Shown here: one piece after another, positions 54,260 to 63,548 of the stretch | Position numbering within the stretch: position 1 is the first letter of the stretch | Layout of the letters: every line of letters begins with the position of its first letter | Assembly: GCF_038396635.1 (NCBI RefSeq) | Contig: NZ_CP121687.1 | Location: 1,178,001 to 1,242,000, forward strand | Direction: 5' to 3' | DNA: 64,000 nt | Origin: Defluviitalea saccharophila | GTDB lineage: Bacteria > Bacillota > Clostridia > Lachnospirales > Defluviitaleaceae | Notes under the pieces: generated by a model | Told to the model about the DNA's origin: nothing | The model's input: only the letters and a program-made list of their open reading frames with translations | Databases searched by the model: none | Position numbers and translations under genes: made by a program

Positions 54260-55555
54260 TTATGAGGCTGATTCTCCTCTTTTAGTTCTTTTCTTCTTTG
54301 GCTTCTTAATAGGCTGTTTATTTGGGTTTATAATAAGCTCCGGCATTTTCTTTGATTCAACGGTTTCTTTCGTAATAATACATTTTTCTACGTCTTTTGT
54401 AGAAGGTATTTCATACATTACATCCGTCATCATTTCTTCAATAATTGCTCTTAAACCTCTGGCACCAGTTTCTCTCTCAATAGCTTTTTTAGCTATTAAA
54501 TTAAGTGCTTCCTTTTCAAATTCAATAATAACGTCATCCATTTCAAACAGCTTCTTATATTGTTTAATCAATGCGTTCTTAGGTTCCGTTAAAATTTGGA
54601 TAAGAGCTTCTTCATCTAAACTATTTAAAGTAACAATAACAGGTACCCGACCGATAAATTCAGGAATAAGACCAAATTTCAGCAAATCCTGCGGTAAAAG
54701 ATTATTCAGAATTTCTCCGATATCTTTTTCTTTTTTGCTTTTTACTTCCGCACCAAAGCCCATTCCCTTTTTACCGATTCTTTTTTCAATAATCTTATCG
54801 ATTCCGTCAAAAGCTCCACCACAAATAAACAAAATATTTGTAGTGTCAATCTGAATAAATTCCTGATGAGGATGCTTTCTTCCCCCTTGAGGCGGAACAG
54901 AAGCTACAGTTCCCTCCAGGATTTTAAGAAGCGCTTGCTGTACACCTTCGCCGCTAACGTCTCTTGTTATGGACGGATTATCGGATTTACGGGCAATTTT
55001 GTCAATTTCATCAATATATATAATACCTTGTTCTGCTCTTTCAATATCATAATCGGCTGCTTGAATAAGTTTCAGCAAGATATTCTCTACGTCTTCACCA
55101 ACATACCCAGCCTCTGTCAATGAAGTTGCATCTGCTATAGCAAATGGAACATTTAACATTTTGGCTAAGGTTTGTGCGAGAAGTGTTTTACCTGAACCTG
55201 TAGGACCAAGCATCAAAATATTACTTTTTTGCAGTTCCACATCGTCGTAGCGATCATCTGAATAGATTCTTTTATAATGATTATATACTGCAACCGCAAG
55301 GGCTTTTTTAGCTTTATCTTGTCCTATAACATATTCGTCCAGTACAGCCTTGATTTCTTTTGGTTTAGGAACCTTAGAAACTTCACTATTCTCAGGAAGT
55401 TCATCGAATTCTTCTTCAATGATTTCGGAGCACAGCTCAATACATTCATCACATATATATACTCCAGGGCCAGCAATTAAGCGTCTTACTTGTTCCTGGT
55501 TTTTTCCGCAAAATGAACACTTAAGCTGTTTTTTCTCTTCATATCTTCCAGCCAT
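54260..55555 (-). CDS. clpX: ClpXP protease unfoldase ClpX
   Basis: ClpX unfolds substrates and feeds them to ClpP. The 431-residue protein has the N-terminal zinc-binding domain ([25 protein letters not shown]), Walker A ([12 protein letters not shown]) and Walker B ([15 protein letters not shown]). It follows clpP by 21 bases. Confidence 0.97.
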   Translation of the reverse strand: MAGRYEEKKQLKCSFCGKNQEQVRRLIAGPGVYICDECIELCSEIIEEEFDELPENSEVSKVPKPKEIKAVLDEYVIGQDKAKKALAVAVYNHYKRIYSDDRYDDVELQKSNILMLGPTGSGKTLLAQTLAKMLNVPFAIADATSLTEAGYVGEDVENILLKLIQAADYDIERAEQGIIYIDEIDKIARKSDNPSITRDVSGEGVQQALLKILEGTVASVPPQGGRKHPHQEFIQIDTTNILFICGGAFDGIDKIIEKRIGKKGMGFGAEVKSKKEKDIGEILNNLLPQDLLKFGLIPEFIGRVPVIVTLNSLDEEALIQILTEPKNALIKQYKKLFEMDDVIIEFEKEALNLIAKKAIERETGARGLRAIIEEMMTDVMYEIPSTKDVEKCIITKETVESKKMPELIINPNKQPIKKPKKKRTKRGESAS

Positions 55556-55576
55556 TAACTCACCTCTTATTATTTA

Positions 55577-56161
55577 CTACTTCCTTGAAGAAATCACTTC
55601 ATCAATCAGCCCATATTCTTTTGCTTCCTGTGCGGACATGAAATAATCTCTTTCTACATCTCTCTCAATTTTTTCAAGGGGTTGCCCGGTATTTTCACTT
55701 AACATTTGATTCATTTTTCTCTTGATCTTAAGGATATGCTCTGCATGAATTTGAATATCGGTAGCTTGACCTCTAGCTCCTCCTAAAGGCTGATGAATCA
55801 TGACTTCTGCATTAGGAACAGCAAATCTCTTTCCTTTTGCTCCGCCACTGAGCAGGAAAGCACCCATGCTGGCAGCCATACCTATACAAATAGTGGATAC
55901 ATCCGGTTTGATATAGTGCATTGTATCATATATTGCCATACCTGCTGTAATAGAGCCACCAGGACTATTAATGTATAAATGAATATCCTTATCAGGATCT
56001 TCTGCTTCTAGAAATAAAAGCTGTGCAACAACTAGGTTTGCCGTAATATCGTTGATTTCTTCACCAAGGAAAATGATTCTGTCTTTTAGCAGTCTGGAAT
56101 AAATATCATAGGATCGTTCTCCTCTATTGGTCTGTTCAACAACAACTGGCACTAAGCTCAT
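55577..56161 (-). CDS. clpP: ATP-dependent Clp protease proteolytic subunit ClpP
   Basis: ClpP is the tetradecameric serine protease chamber that works with ClpX and ClpC-type ATPases. The 194-residue protein has the catalytic Ser98 ([12 protein letters not shown]) and His123 (MIHQPLGG), with the Asp near 172. The motif [17 protein letters not shown] is conserved. Confidence 0.97.
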   Translation of the reverse strand: MSLVPVVVEQTNRGERSYDIYSRLLKDRIIFLGEEINDITANLVVAQLLFLEAEDPDKDIHLYINSPGGSITAGMAIYDTMHYIKPDVSTICIGMAASMGAFLLSGGAKGKRFAVPNAEVMIHQPLGGARGQATDIQIHAEHILKIKRKMNQMLSENTGQPLEKIERDVERDYFMSAQEAKEYGLIDEVISSRK

Positions 56162-56207
56162 ACAGCACTCCTCCTTATACTTACTTTTATCAGTATCTAT
56201 CTACTGA

Positions 56208-57494
56208 TTAGTTTTCTTTAGCACTATTTACTACCAAGTCAACCGCTTTTCTGATTTTGATATCTTCTCTTACGGATTCTTTTTCTGCATCTCCTACAGT
56301 GCTTAATAATTTGTCTAATTCCATCTGGTATTGTTCTGCCATTTTCTTGAATTCATCATTAAGTTCTTCATCAGTTACTTCAATGTTTTCAGCCTTAGCA
56401 ATTTCTTCAAGAACTAATCTTGCTTTAACCTGGAACTCTGCATCTGAACGGAAGTTTGCTTTAAGAGTTTCCATTGTTTGTCCTGTAAATTGAAGATATT
56501 GCTCAATAGGCAAGCCTTGATATTTCATTCTCATGCTAAAGTCTTGTACCATTTGCTCAATTTGATTGTTAATCATTACTTCCGGTACATCCATTTTTGC
56601 ATTTTCAATGACTTTTTCAATGGCATTTCTTTCTTTTTCTAACTTAGCAGCTTTTTCTTTTTGCTCTAACAGTTTTGCCTTAATATCTTGTTTGTATTCA
56701 TCTAAAGTTTCAAATTCGGAAACATCCTTTGCAAATTCATCATCTAATGCTGGAAGTTCTTTTTCTTTAATTTCTTTAACTTTTACTTTAAATAAAGCTG
56801 GCTTTCCTGATAAATCCTTTTGATGATAGTCTTCAGGGAAAGTAACATTTACATCCAACTCGTCTCCAACATTTGCCCCAATTAATTGTTCTTCAAAAGT
56901 ATCGATAAAGCTGTGAGAACCTATTTTAAGAGAGTAATCTGTTCCCTTTCCACCTTCGAAAGCTGCTCCATCTATAAATCCTTCAAAATCTATAACAACT
57001 TCATCTCCATCTTTTACAGGACGGTCTGTTACCGTAATAATACGGGCATTTTGGTCTTGAACTTTCTTTAATTCTTCTTCAATTTCTTCGTCTTTCACTT
57101 CAACGTCCATTTTAGGTACTTCAACTTCTTTATATTGACCTAATGTTACTTCAGGCTTTACTGTTACAACAGCAGTAAGCACTAAATCCTGACCTTTTTC
57201 TATTTTTTCAACATCGAATTCAGGTCTTGACACAACTTCTAAATTGTGTTCTTTAACTGCCGCTTCATATGCATCAGGAATTACATAATTAACAGCATCT
57301 TCATAAAAAATCTCTGGGCCATAAGCTTTTTCTACAAATGCTCTTGGAGCTTTTCCTTTACGGAATCCAGGAATTGAAATATGTTTTTTATTTTTATTGT
57401 AGGCATATTGCATGCCTTCTTCAAATCTTGCTGCCGATACTTCAATTGTCAATTTAACTTGATTATTTTCTAATCTTTCTAACTGCGAACTCAT
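56208..57494 (-). CDS. tig: Trigger factor
   Basis: Trigger factor is the ribosome-bound chaperone and prolyl isomerase that meets nascent chains. The 428-residue protein has the ribosome-binding signature (GFRKGKAPRAFVE), the PPIase domain (VKDGDEVVIDFEGFIDGAAF) and the C-terminal chaperone domain. It is the first gene of the tig-clpP-clpX unit. Confidence 0.96.
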   Translation of the reverse strand: MSSQLERLENNQVKLTIEVSAARFEEGMQYAYNKNKKHISIPGFRKGKAPRAFVEKAYGPEIFYEDAVNYVIPDAYEAAVKEHNLEVVSRPEFDVEKIEKGQDLVLTAVVTVKPEVTLGQYKEVEVPKMDVEVKDEEIEEELKKVQDQNARIITVTDRPVKDGDEVVIDFEGFIDGAAFEGGKGTDYSLKIGSHSFIDTFEEQLIGANVGDELDVNVTFPEDYHQKDLSGKPALFKVKVKEIKEKELPALDDEFAKDVSEFETLDEYKQDIKAKLLEQKEKAAKLEKERNAIEKVIENAKMDVPEVMINNQIEQMVQDFSMRMKYQGLPIEQYLQFTGQTMETLKANFRSDAEFQVKARLVLEEIAKAENIEVTDEELNDEFKKMAEQYQMELDKLLSTVGDAEKESVREDIKIRKAVDLVVNSAKEN

Positions 57495-57592
57495 TCTTTG
57501 TCCTCCTTGAACGATATTTTAATCTATGTACATAGCTTTATCAGGTGCACATAGTATTTTGTAATGTAAAAATTACAAATAGCCATTTAGAC

Positions 57593-57601
57593 ATTATATC
57601 A
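57593..57601 (-). promoter_or_regulatory. Extended -10 promoter candidate of tig
   Basis: TGATATAAT on the minus strand is an extended -10 element. A clear -35 is not visible. The transcript would start about 90 bases before the tig ATG. Confidence 0.5.
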
Positions 57602-57695
57602 TATGCTAAACTGTAAATCTACTAAAATGCATATTTTCTTTATTATTACCAGTTTCCAAAACATTATATCTAATAAAAAAAACAACGTCAAGGCG

Positions 57696-57977
57696 TCATA
57701 TGATTTCTATTTCGATATCATAAATTTCAGCTTCAATATTATTTTCTATATAGTTGATTACATTTTGAATCATTTGATCCGCATGTTGAGTCTCCTGAGA
57801 GACACAAGCAAAGCCTATAACGCCGTTTTGATGGGAATCCTGCATTTCTATTTCAGCAATGGACACATTAAAACGATGTTTTACTTTGCTGATTATGCTT
57901 TTTAGAATCATCCTTTTTTCTTTTAATGAGGATACCCAGGATGCTCGAAAATAAATCTTGCACGCTCCAATAATCAT
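57696..57977 (-). CDS. DUF503-family protein (YlxP-like)
   Basis: This 93-residue protein has the family pattern (IYFRASWVSSLKEKRMILKS at the start, FNVSIAEIEMQDSHQNGVIG in the middle). DUF503/YlxP proteins are small, ferredoxin-like and often sit near translation genes. Their role is not firmly known. I chose the ATG at 57977 because GGAGTG precedes it. Confidence 0.85.
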   Translation of the reverse strand: MIIGACKIYFRASWVSSLKEKRMILKSIISKVKHRFNVSIAEIEMQDSHQNGVIGFACVSQETQHADQMIQNVINYIENNIEAEIYDIEIEII

Positions 57978-58176
57978 AAACAACACTCCATTTATGTGTT
58001 TGATCACTCATTAAGAAGTTTTCCATGCTTAGGAATTTATATACTATATTATCATATTCTATAAAAAAGAACAAAGTGCCCTTCAAAGCTAAATCATTTT
58101 TTAATCTATTGACATTATCTCAAGCTTATATTATACTATAATGTGCATTGGATAAATGAATAAGCAATTATGATAT

Positions 58177-58248
58177 GCGCGAGTGGCTCAGTGGTGGAGC
58201 ATCGCCTTGCCAAGGCGAGGGTCGCGGGTTCGAATCCCGTCTCGCGCT
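58177..58248 (+). tRNA. tRNA-Gly (anticodon GCC)
   Basis: Acceptor stem GCGCGAG/CTCGCGC, D arm, anticodon stem TCGCC/GGCGA with loop TTGCCAA, and TTCGAATC T arm are visible. The anticodon GCC reads GGC and GGU. CCA is not encoded. A terminator follows. Confidence 0.94.
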
Positions 58249-58254
58249 TCATAT

Positions 58255-58286
58255 AAAAAGGACTCTTCATTGGAAGAGTCCTTTTT
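58255..58286. terminator. Terminator downstream of tRNA-Gly and of the SASP gene
   Basis: AAAAAGGACTCTTC pairs with GAAGAGTCCTTTTT around ATTG, giving T-runs in both directions. It lies between the tRNA and the convergent spore-protein gene. Confidence 0.9.
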
Positions 58287-58301
58287 ATTTTTTATGCTTT
58301 A

Positions 58302-58517
58302 CTATTTAACAGGATTTGTGCCAGCCATTTGTTGTTCTTGTCTTTCAATCATTTTTTTAACCATGTATCCGCCTACATAACCAGCTTGAGCGGATGTTAA
58401 GTCACCATTGTACCCTTGTTTTAAAGGTACTCCAATTTCGTTAGCAACTTCAAATTTGAATTGATCTAAAGCTGCTTTTGCTTGAGGAACTGCTTTTCTG
58501 TTTGTGCTATTAGCCAT
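58302..58517 (-). CDS. Alpha/beta-type small acid-soluble spore protein
   Basis: This 71-residue protein coats spore DNA and shields it from UV and heat. The family pattern is clear: AKAALDQFKFEVANEIGVPL contains the GPR protease cleavage region (FEVANE), and SAQAGYVGGYMVKKMIE follows. The ATG is chosen at 58517 after GGAGGTG. It is strong evidence that the organism forms endospores. Confidence 0.94.
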   Translation of the reverse strand: MANSTNRKAVPQAKAALDQFKFEVANEIGVPLKQGYNGDLTSAQAGYVGGYMVKKMIERQEQQMAGTNPVK

Positions 58518-58537
58518 TTTTTTCACCTCCATGGTAG

Positions 58538-58567
58538 TATTATGTCTCTTTTTGTAAATTAATATGA
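58538..58567 (-). promoter_or_regulatory. Possible sigma-G promoter of the SASP gene
   Basis: TCATATT, 16 bases, CATAATA on the minus strand. The -10 box is near the sigma-G consensus, but the -35 box is a poor match and the leader would be very short. Confidence 0.3.
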
Positions 58568-58696
58568 GATTTTTTGTAAGGGAATTATTGCCATTCTCAA
58601 AAAACTTTTGTACCAACTATTACATATGAAAATAAAAATAAAGTTTGATATAATGAAGTTACTACTATTGCTTTACGGTCAAGGAGGACAGATATA

Positions 58697-59137
58697 ATGG
58701 ATTCATTTCAAGCCAATCAATTCTGCAAGCACACATTTCTACAAATCTATCAAAAAAACATCGAAGAAAAACTTCAAAAAATCGACTTATTTCTAAAGGT
58801 TTCTCCCAAAAAATTAAATATTCATAACACCTCTGAATTATTAAATATAAGCGAAGAAGAGGTAAAAGATATAATGCTGAAAAATGATATTAGCAGTATT
58901 AATCCTGCTTCTTTTTTTATAATTATGGTTCAGGGCAGCAGTTACATATGTGGACTTTTAAGAAGAGAATTACAAAGAGGTTCAAAAACTATTTATTCAA
59001 TAGAAGATATATCTTATATTTATCAGCTGAATCCACAGAAAGTAATTGATGCAAAGAAAGAATCAAATATAGATGAAATCACCTCTGAAAATATTAAAAC
59101 CCTGTTTGAGTATATACCTGTACAAATCTGGGAGTGA
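58697..59137 (+). CDS. Protein of unknown function (146 residues)
   Basis: The product begins MDSFQANQFCKHTFLQIYQK and is helical and basic. It has segments that look like short DNA-binding turns (NTSELLNISEEEVKDIMLK) but no named domain. The ribosome site is AAGGAGG. It is divergent from the SASP gene. A role in spores is possible but only by position. Confidence 0.65.
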   Translation: MDSFQANQFCKHTFLQIYQKNIEEKLQKIDLFLKVSPKKLNIHNTSELLNISEEEVKDIMLKNDISSINPASFFIIMVQGSSYICGLLRRELQRGSKTIYSIEDISYIYQLNPQKVIDAKKESNIDEITSENIKTLFEYIPVQIWE

Positions 59138-59143
59138 AAATAT

Positions 59144-59190
59144 AAAAAGTGACTTACCTTAGAAAAATTTAAAGGCAAGTCACTTTTTTT
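59144..59190. terminator. Bidirectional terminator between the unknown gene and oppF
   Basis: AAAAAGTGACTT pairs with AAGTCACTTTTT, with inner CCTT/AAGG pairs. It lies between convergent genes and overlaps the oppF stop. Confidence 0.85.
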
Positions 59191-60175
59191 AATTTTGGTT
59201 CTCATTTTCTTCCCAGTGGTGACACGCAACATAATGACCCGGTTTTACTTCTTTTAATGCAGGTCTTTGATTCCTGCATTGTTCTGTTGCCATAGGACAC
59301 CTGTCTACAAATTTACATCCTTTTGGAGGATTAATGGGACTTGGAACATCCCCCTGTAAAACAATTCTTTCTCTTTTTCTTTGTATCTCCGGATCTGGAA
59401 TAGGAATAGCTGATAAAAGTGCTTTGGTATAAGGATGAAGAGGATTTTCATATAATTCATCGCTATCGGCTAATTCCACTATAGAACCTAAATACATTAC
59501 GGCTACCCGATCAGAAATATATCTTACCATGGAAAGATCGTGGGCAATAAACAAATAAGTAAGCCCCATCTTTTCCTGAAGCTCTTCTAAAAGGTTTACT
59601 ACCTGTGCTTGAATCGATACGTCCAATGCGGAAATAGGCTCGTCACATACAATAAATTCGGGATTTACTGCCAAAGCTCTTGCGATACCTATTCTTTGTC
59701 TTTGTCCTCCACTAAATTCATGGGGAAATCGATTGGCATGCTCTTTATTTAGTCCTACTAATTCCAGCAGTTCATGAATACGATTGGTTCTTTCCTGTCC
59801 TTTTAGCAAATTATGAATATCGAGACCTTCCCCTATAATGTTAGAAACCAACATTCTGGGATTTAACGATGCATAAGGATCTTGGAAAATCATTTGAGCA
59901 CTCTTTGTAAAATCCTTTGCCGCTTTACCTTTCAGCTTAGAGATGTTTTGTCCTTTAAACTCTACGCTTCCTTCTGTGGCAGGATAAATATTAAGAAGGG
60001 TTCTCCCAGTGGTGGATTTCCCGCATCCTGATTCTCCAACCAAGCCAAGCGTTTCCCCTTTGTATATATCAAAGGAAACATTGTCTACAGCTTTCAGATA
60101 TACTCCTTTTTCTACTTCAAAGTACTTTTTAAGATTTCTTACTTTTATAAGAACTTCCTTTTCTTTGCTCTTCAT
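59189..60175 (-). CDS. oppF: Oligopeptide ABC transporter ATP-binding protein OppF
   Basis: OppF is one of the two ATPases of the peptide importer. The 328-residue protein has Walker A (GESGCGKSTTGR), signature FSGGQRQRIGIARAL, Walker B (FIVCDEPISALDV) and the C-terminal OppD/F extension with its cysteines (GCKFVDRCPMATEQC, then CHHWEE). It follows oppD by two bases. Confidence 0.94.
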   Translation of the reverse strand: MKSKEKEVLIKVRNLKKYFEVEKGVYLKAVDNVSFDIYKGETLGLVGESGCGKSTTGRTLLNIYPATEGSVEFKGQNISKLKGKAAKDFTKSAQMIFQDPYASLNPRMLVSNIIGEGLDIHNLLKGQERTNRIHELLELVGLNKEHANRFPHEFSGGQRQRIGIARALAVNPEFIVCDEPISALDVSIQAQVVNLLEELQEKMGLTYLFIAHDLSMVRYISDRVAVMYLGSIVELADSDELYENPLHPYTKALLSAIPIPDPEIQRKRERIVLQGDVPSPINPPKGCKFVDRCPMATEQCRNQRPALKEVKPGHYVACHHWEENENQN

Positions 60176-60177
60176 CT

Positions 60178-61218
60178 CTATTTTGCACCTCCTTTAGCGG
60201 AAAACTTTTCAGCAAGTTTGTTTGGATTTTCTACCTTTGGCGCCAGTTCATGATTCAGCCAACATGCAGAATATTGATTTTCTCCTGTTTTAAACTGTGG
60301 AGGCATCTGCTTTCGGCAGATTTCCATGGCATGTTCACATCTATCTGCAAAAGGACATCCTTTAGGCGGTGCTAATAAATCCGGAGGTGTACCTTCAATG
60401 GAGTCTAATCTTCCGTCTTCCTTGCTGATATCTAATCTAGGCACTGACTTTAGAAGCCCCCAGGTGTAAGGATGTTTGGAATGATAGAAGATTTCGTCCG
60501 TTGTGCCGCTCTCTACCACTTTCCCTCCGTACATTACAATGATTCTTTGTGCTGAATGGGCTACAACTCCTAAGTCATGGGTAATTAATATAATGGAGGT
60601 TTTAATTTTTTTCTGCAAATCCCTCATTAAATCTAATATTTGAGCTTGAATCGTTACATCCAAAGCAGTAGTCGGTTCATCGGCAATCAGAATTTGAGGA
60701 TTACACACCAGAGCAATAGCAATCATGGCCCTTTGTCTCATCCCACCGGAAAATTGATGAGGGTATTCATGAAATCTCTGTTCAGGATTAGGAATTTGGA
60801 CCATTTTAAGCATGTTTAATGCTGTTTCTTTTGCCACTGCTCCTTCTATCTTCTGATGTTTTTTTAATCCTTCCATAATCTGTTTTCCCACAGTCATGGT
60901 TGGATTTAAAGAAGTCATAGGATCCTGGAAAATCATTCCGATTTGACTGCCTCTAATTTTCTGCATTTCTTTTTCTTTATAGTCTAAAATATTTTTGCCA
61001 TTAAAAAGAATTTGTCCACCTTTATATCTTACAGGTGGTTCAGGGTTGAGCCGCATTAAAGATTTTGCCGTAACAGACTTTCCCGAACCAGATTCTCCTA
61101 CAATCGCTAAAGTTTCACCTTCATACAAATCAAAAGAGATATCTCTTACCGCTTTGACTTCTCCTGCATAGGTGTCAAAGGAAACTTCTAAATTCTTAAC
61201 TTCTAGTATTTTCTTCAT
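60178..61218 (-). CDS. oppD: Oligopeptide ABC transporter ATP-binding protein OppD
   Basis: OppD is the partner ATPase of OppF. The 346-residue protein has Walker A (GESGSGKSVTAK), signature FSGGMRQRAMIAIAL, Walker B (ILIADEPTTALDV) and the C-terminal cysteine motif GCPFADRCEHAMEIC. I chose the ATG at 61218 (MKKILEVKN) because AGGAGG is eight bases away. A GTG three codons earlier overlaps that site. Confidence 0.94.
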   Translation of the reverse strand: MKKILEVKNLEVSFDTYAGEVKAVRDISFDLYEGETLAIVGESGSGKSVTAKSLMRLNPEPPVRYKGGQILFNGKNILDYKEKEMQKIRGSQIGMIFQDPMTSLNPTMTVGKQIMEGLKKHQKIEGAVAKETALNMLKMVQIPNPEQRFHEYPHQFSGGMRQRAMIAIALVCNPQILIADEPTTALDVTIQAQILDLMRDLQKKIKTSIILITHDLGVVAHSAQRIIVMYGGKVVESGTTDEIFYHSKHPYTWGLLKSVPRLDISKEDGRLDSIEGTPPDLLAPPKGCPFADRCEHAMEICRKQMPPQFKTGENQYSACWLNHELAPKVENPNKLAEKFSAKGGAK

Positions 61219-61230
61219 GAGACTCACCTC

Positions 61231-62517
61231 CTATTTTCTAAGTCTTGGATCAAGAGCATCCCTAAGCCCGTCCCCTAATAAATTAAATGCAAACATGGTT
61301 AAACTGATAGCAATCGCCGGAACGAGTAATTGATGAGGATATTGTCTAAATATCTTTGCCCCTTGATTTGCTAATGATCCCCATGATGCATAAGGCACGG
61401 GAACACCAAGGCCGATAAAGCTTAAAAATGCTTCTGCAAAAATCATCTTAGGAATCATCATGGTCATATCCACAATAATAGGTCCCATGGTGTTTGGAAT
61501 AAGATGTTTTAAAATAATTCTCTTGGAATCCGCCCCTAAGGCTTTTGCAGCTACCACATATTCGGAATGTTTAAGTCTCATCACTTCTCCACGAACAATA
61601 CGGGCTGTTCCCATCCATCCCGTTACAATTAATACGATACTTATGGGTTTAATACCCGGGTCCATTACTGTAAGTAATAGAATGGTATAAAGCATATCCG
61701 GTACCGTCATTAATATCTCGACAACACGCATGAGAAGATCATCGACTTTTCCCCCAACATAGCCTGATATTCCCCCATAAAGAATTCCGAAAAGAGCTGT
61801 TATGAATACTGAAATAAAGGCTATAAAGAAGGAAATACGTCCGCCTTCCCACAGTCGTGTAAACAAGTCTCTTCCAAATTCATCGGTTCCGAACCAATGG
61901 GTTTTATTAAACCACTTTTCTCCTTTGGTTTCTACCACCAGGTTGGAACCTTTTTTGGCAAATTCAATTCCTCTAAAATCCGGATCCTGTACCAGTAATT
62001 TTTCACCTTCGACATTGAGCTTGTCTATAATACTTCCCCATGTGTCTGTATTGACAACATCTATAACGAGCTCATATTCTTTCTTATCTCCCTGCCAGGA
62101 TTCATCCACTTGATTTCCGATTTTAAAGCCTAGTTTACCTGCAGCTTTAAGCTGAACATTCTTAAATTTAATCTTGCTTTTACGATAATTAGGAATATAT
62201 TCTTCATATTTAAAAACCTCATTGGATAAAAGCGTAATGCTTCTGGCATTGCTCATAATGGGCGTTTGATTTTGCTCTGCCAGATTTTGCTTCTCATAGG
62301 TATGGCCATATAATGATTTCGTTATTATAGGTCCTATACAAGACATAATAATCAAAACAATTAAAACGAAAAATGAGACCATCGCCACTTTGTTGTTTTT
62401 TAATCTTCTAAAGGCATCTTTCCAATAGGACAAACTTGGTCTTTTAATTTCTCCTGCGGCTTTTAAATTTTTGCCTACATGAGTAAAATCACTTGGGTCT
62501 AATTTCATATTGGTCAT
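61231..62517 (-). CDS. oppC: Oligopeptide ABC transporter permease OppC with an enlarged outside loop
   Basis: OppC is a membrane subunit of the peptide importer. Its 428 residues exceed the usual length of about 300. The first helix (43-62) is followed by a segment of about 145 residues before the family motif HWFGTDEFGRDLFTRLW (207-223), where 30-50 residues is usual. Five helices and the EAA loop (YVVAAKALGADSKRIILKHL) follow. The extra segment is probably outside the cell, with strands such as YELVIDVVNTDTWG. The start abuts the oppB stop (TAG-ATG). Confidence 0.9.
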   Translation of the reverse strand: MTNMKLDPSDFTHVGKNLKAAGEIKRPSLSYWKDAFRRLKNNKVAMVSFFVLIVLIIMSCIGPIITKSLYGHTYEKQNLAEQNQTPIMSNARSITLLSNEVFKYEEYIPNYRKSKIKFKNVQLKAAGKLGFKIGNQVDESWQGDKKEYELVIDVVNTDTWGSIIDKLNVEGEKLLVQDPDFRGIEFAKKGSNLVVETKGEKWFNKTHWFGTDEFGRDLFTRLWEGGRISFFIAFISVFITALFGILYGGISGYVGGKVDDLLMRVVEILMTVPDMLYTILLLTVMDPGIKPISIVLIVTGWMGTARIVRGEVMRLKHSEYVVAAKALGADSKRIILKHLIPNTMGPIIVDMTMMIPKMIFAEAFLSFIGLGVPVPYASWGSLANQGAKIFRQYPHQLLVPAIAISLTMFAFNLLGDGLRDALDPRLRK

Positions 62518-63447
62518 CTATTTTCCTCCCTTCCCTGCAATTTTAAGTCTGGGATCTATTAAGCCGTAAATAATGTCTACCACTAAAATTGAAAGGATAA
62601 TCAAGGCGGCATAAAAAATGGTAATACCCATAATCATAGGATAATCCTGCTCCGTAATTGTAGAAACGAAATATTCACCCAGTCCAGCTACAGCGAAAAT
62701 CTTTTCAACGACAATGGAGCCTGTAATGAGCGCTGCAAACAATGGACCTAATACGGTAATAACGGGCATAATGGCATTTCTTAGTACATGCTTCCATACA
62801 ATTTGAAATTTTGCTAGCCCCTTGGATTTTGCAGTACTAATATAATCCTGTCCAAGCACTTCCAAGGTGGTTGTTCGCATTAATCTTGAAATGGTAGCCA
62901 ATGAACTTAGTGCCAGGGTAATAGACGGTAAAATCAGTGACCATTGTGTTTTATCTACGGTTACAGGGAACCATCCTAACTGGACACCAAAAAAATATGC
63001 CAGTATCGGTCCTAAAATAATGGAGGGTATGGATACACCGATGATTGCAATAATAATGGATAAATAGTCCAAAATCTTTTGATGATTAAGGGCTGCAATG
63101 ATTCCCAAAAACACACCAAAGGCCACAGCAATAATCAGAGCTCTCCATCCTAAAGCAAAGGATTTCGGAAAACTTTGTTTGATCATATCCGTTACAGAGC
63201 GTCCCGGATATTTGATAGACGTTCCCAAATCTCCTTTTGCAATATTTTTCATATAGATGATGTATTGCTCGGAAAGAGGCTTATCTAATCCATATTTTAC
63301 TCTTAGGGCTTGTTTCACTTCCGGCTTTAATTTTGGATCGGTAAATGGGTCATTAGGAAGGGCATGCATTAAGAAAAACGTCAGTGTTGCAATAACCCAA
63401 AGCGTTCCCAGCGCCATTAAAAGCCGTTTTAAAATATACTTCAGCAC
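62518..63447 (-). CDS. oppB: Oligopeptide ABC transporter permease OppB
   Basis: OppB is the other membrane subunit of the peptide importer. The 309-residue protein has six helices, starting LLMALGTLWVIATLTFFLMH. It also has the EAA loop YISTAKSKGLAKFQIVWKHV. It follows oppA after a hairpin. Confidence 0.93.
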   Translation of the reverse strand: MLKYILKRLLMALGTLWVIATLTFFLMHALPNDPFTDPKLKPEVKQALRVKYGLDKPLSEQYIIYMKNIAKGDLGTSIKYPGRSVTDMIKQSFPKSFALGWRALIIAVAFGVFLGIIAALNHQKILDYLSIIIAIIGVSIPSIILGPILAYFFGVQLGWFPVTVDKTQWSLILPSITLALSSLATISRLMRTTTLEVLGQDYISTAKSKGLAKFQIVWKHVLRNAIMPVITVLGPLFAALITGSIVVEKIFAVAGLGEYFVSTITEQDYPMIMGITIFYAALIILSILVVDIIYGLIDPRLKIAGKGGK

Positions 63448-63481
63448 ACAAGTAACCTCCTATCTTTGTTTTTTGATATTA

Positions 63482-63516
63482 AGAGAGGTATATGTATATG
63501 CACATATACCTCTCTC
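63482..63516 (-). terminator. Hairpin between oppA and oppB
   Basis: GAGAGGTATATGT pairs with ACATATACCTCTC (13 bp) around a short loop. The minus strand lacks a clear T-run, so it is more likely to protect the oppA message end or to attenuate than to stop transcription fully. Confidence 0.6.
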
Positions 63517-63548
63517 TTTATAAGTGTTTTTAATCAGAGCTCAACTTA

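Noticed and set aside
57868-58086. Minus-strand frame of 72 codons
   Set aside because: It overlaps the DUF503 gene in another frame and has no ribosome site.
63482-63516. Hairpin between oppA and oppB as a thermosensor
   Set aside because: It does not cover a ribosome site and is common in opp operons as an attenuation or message-stability element.
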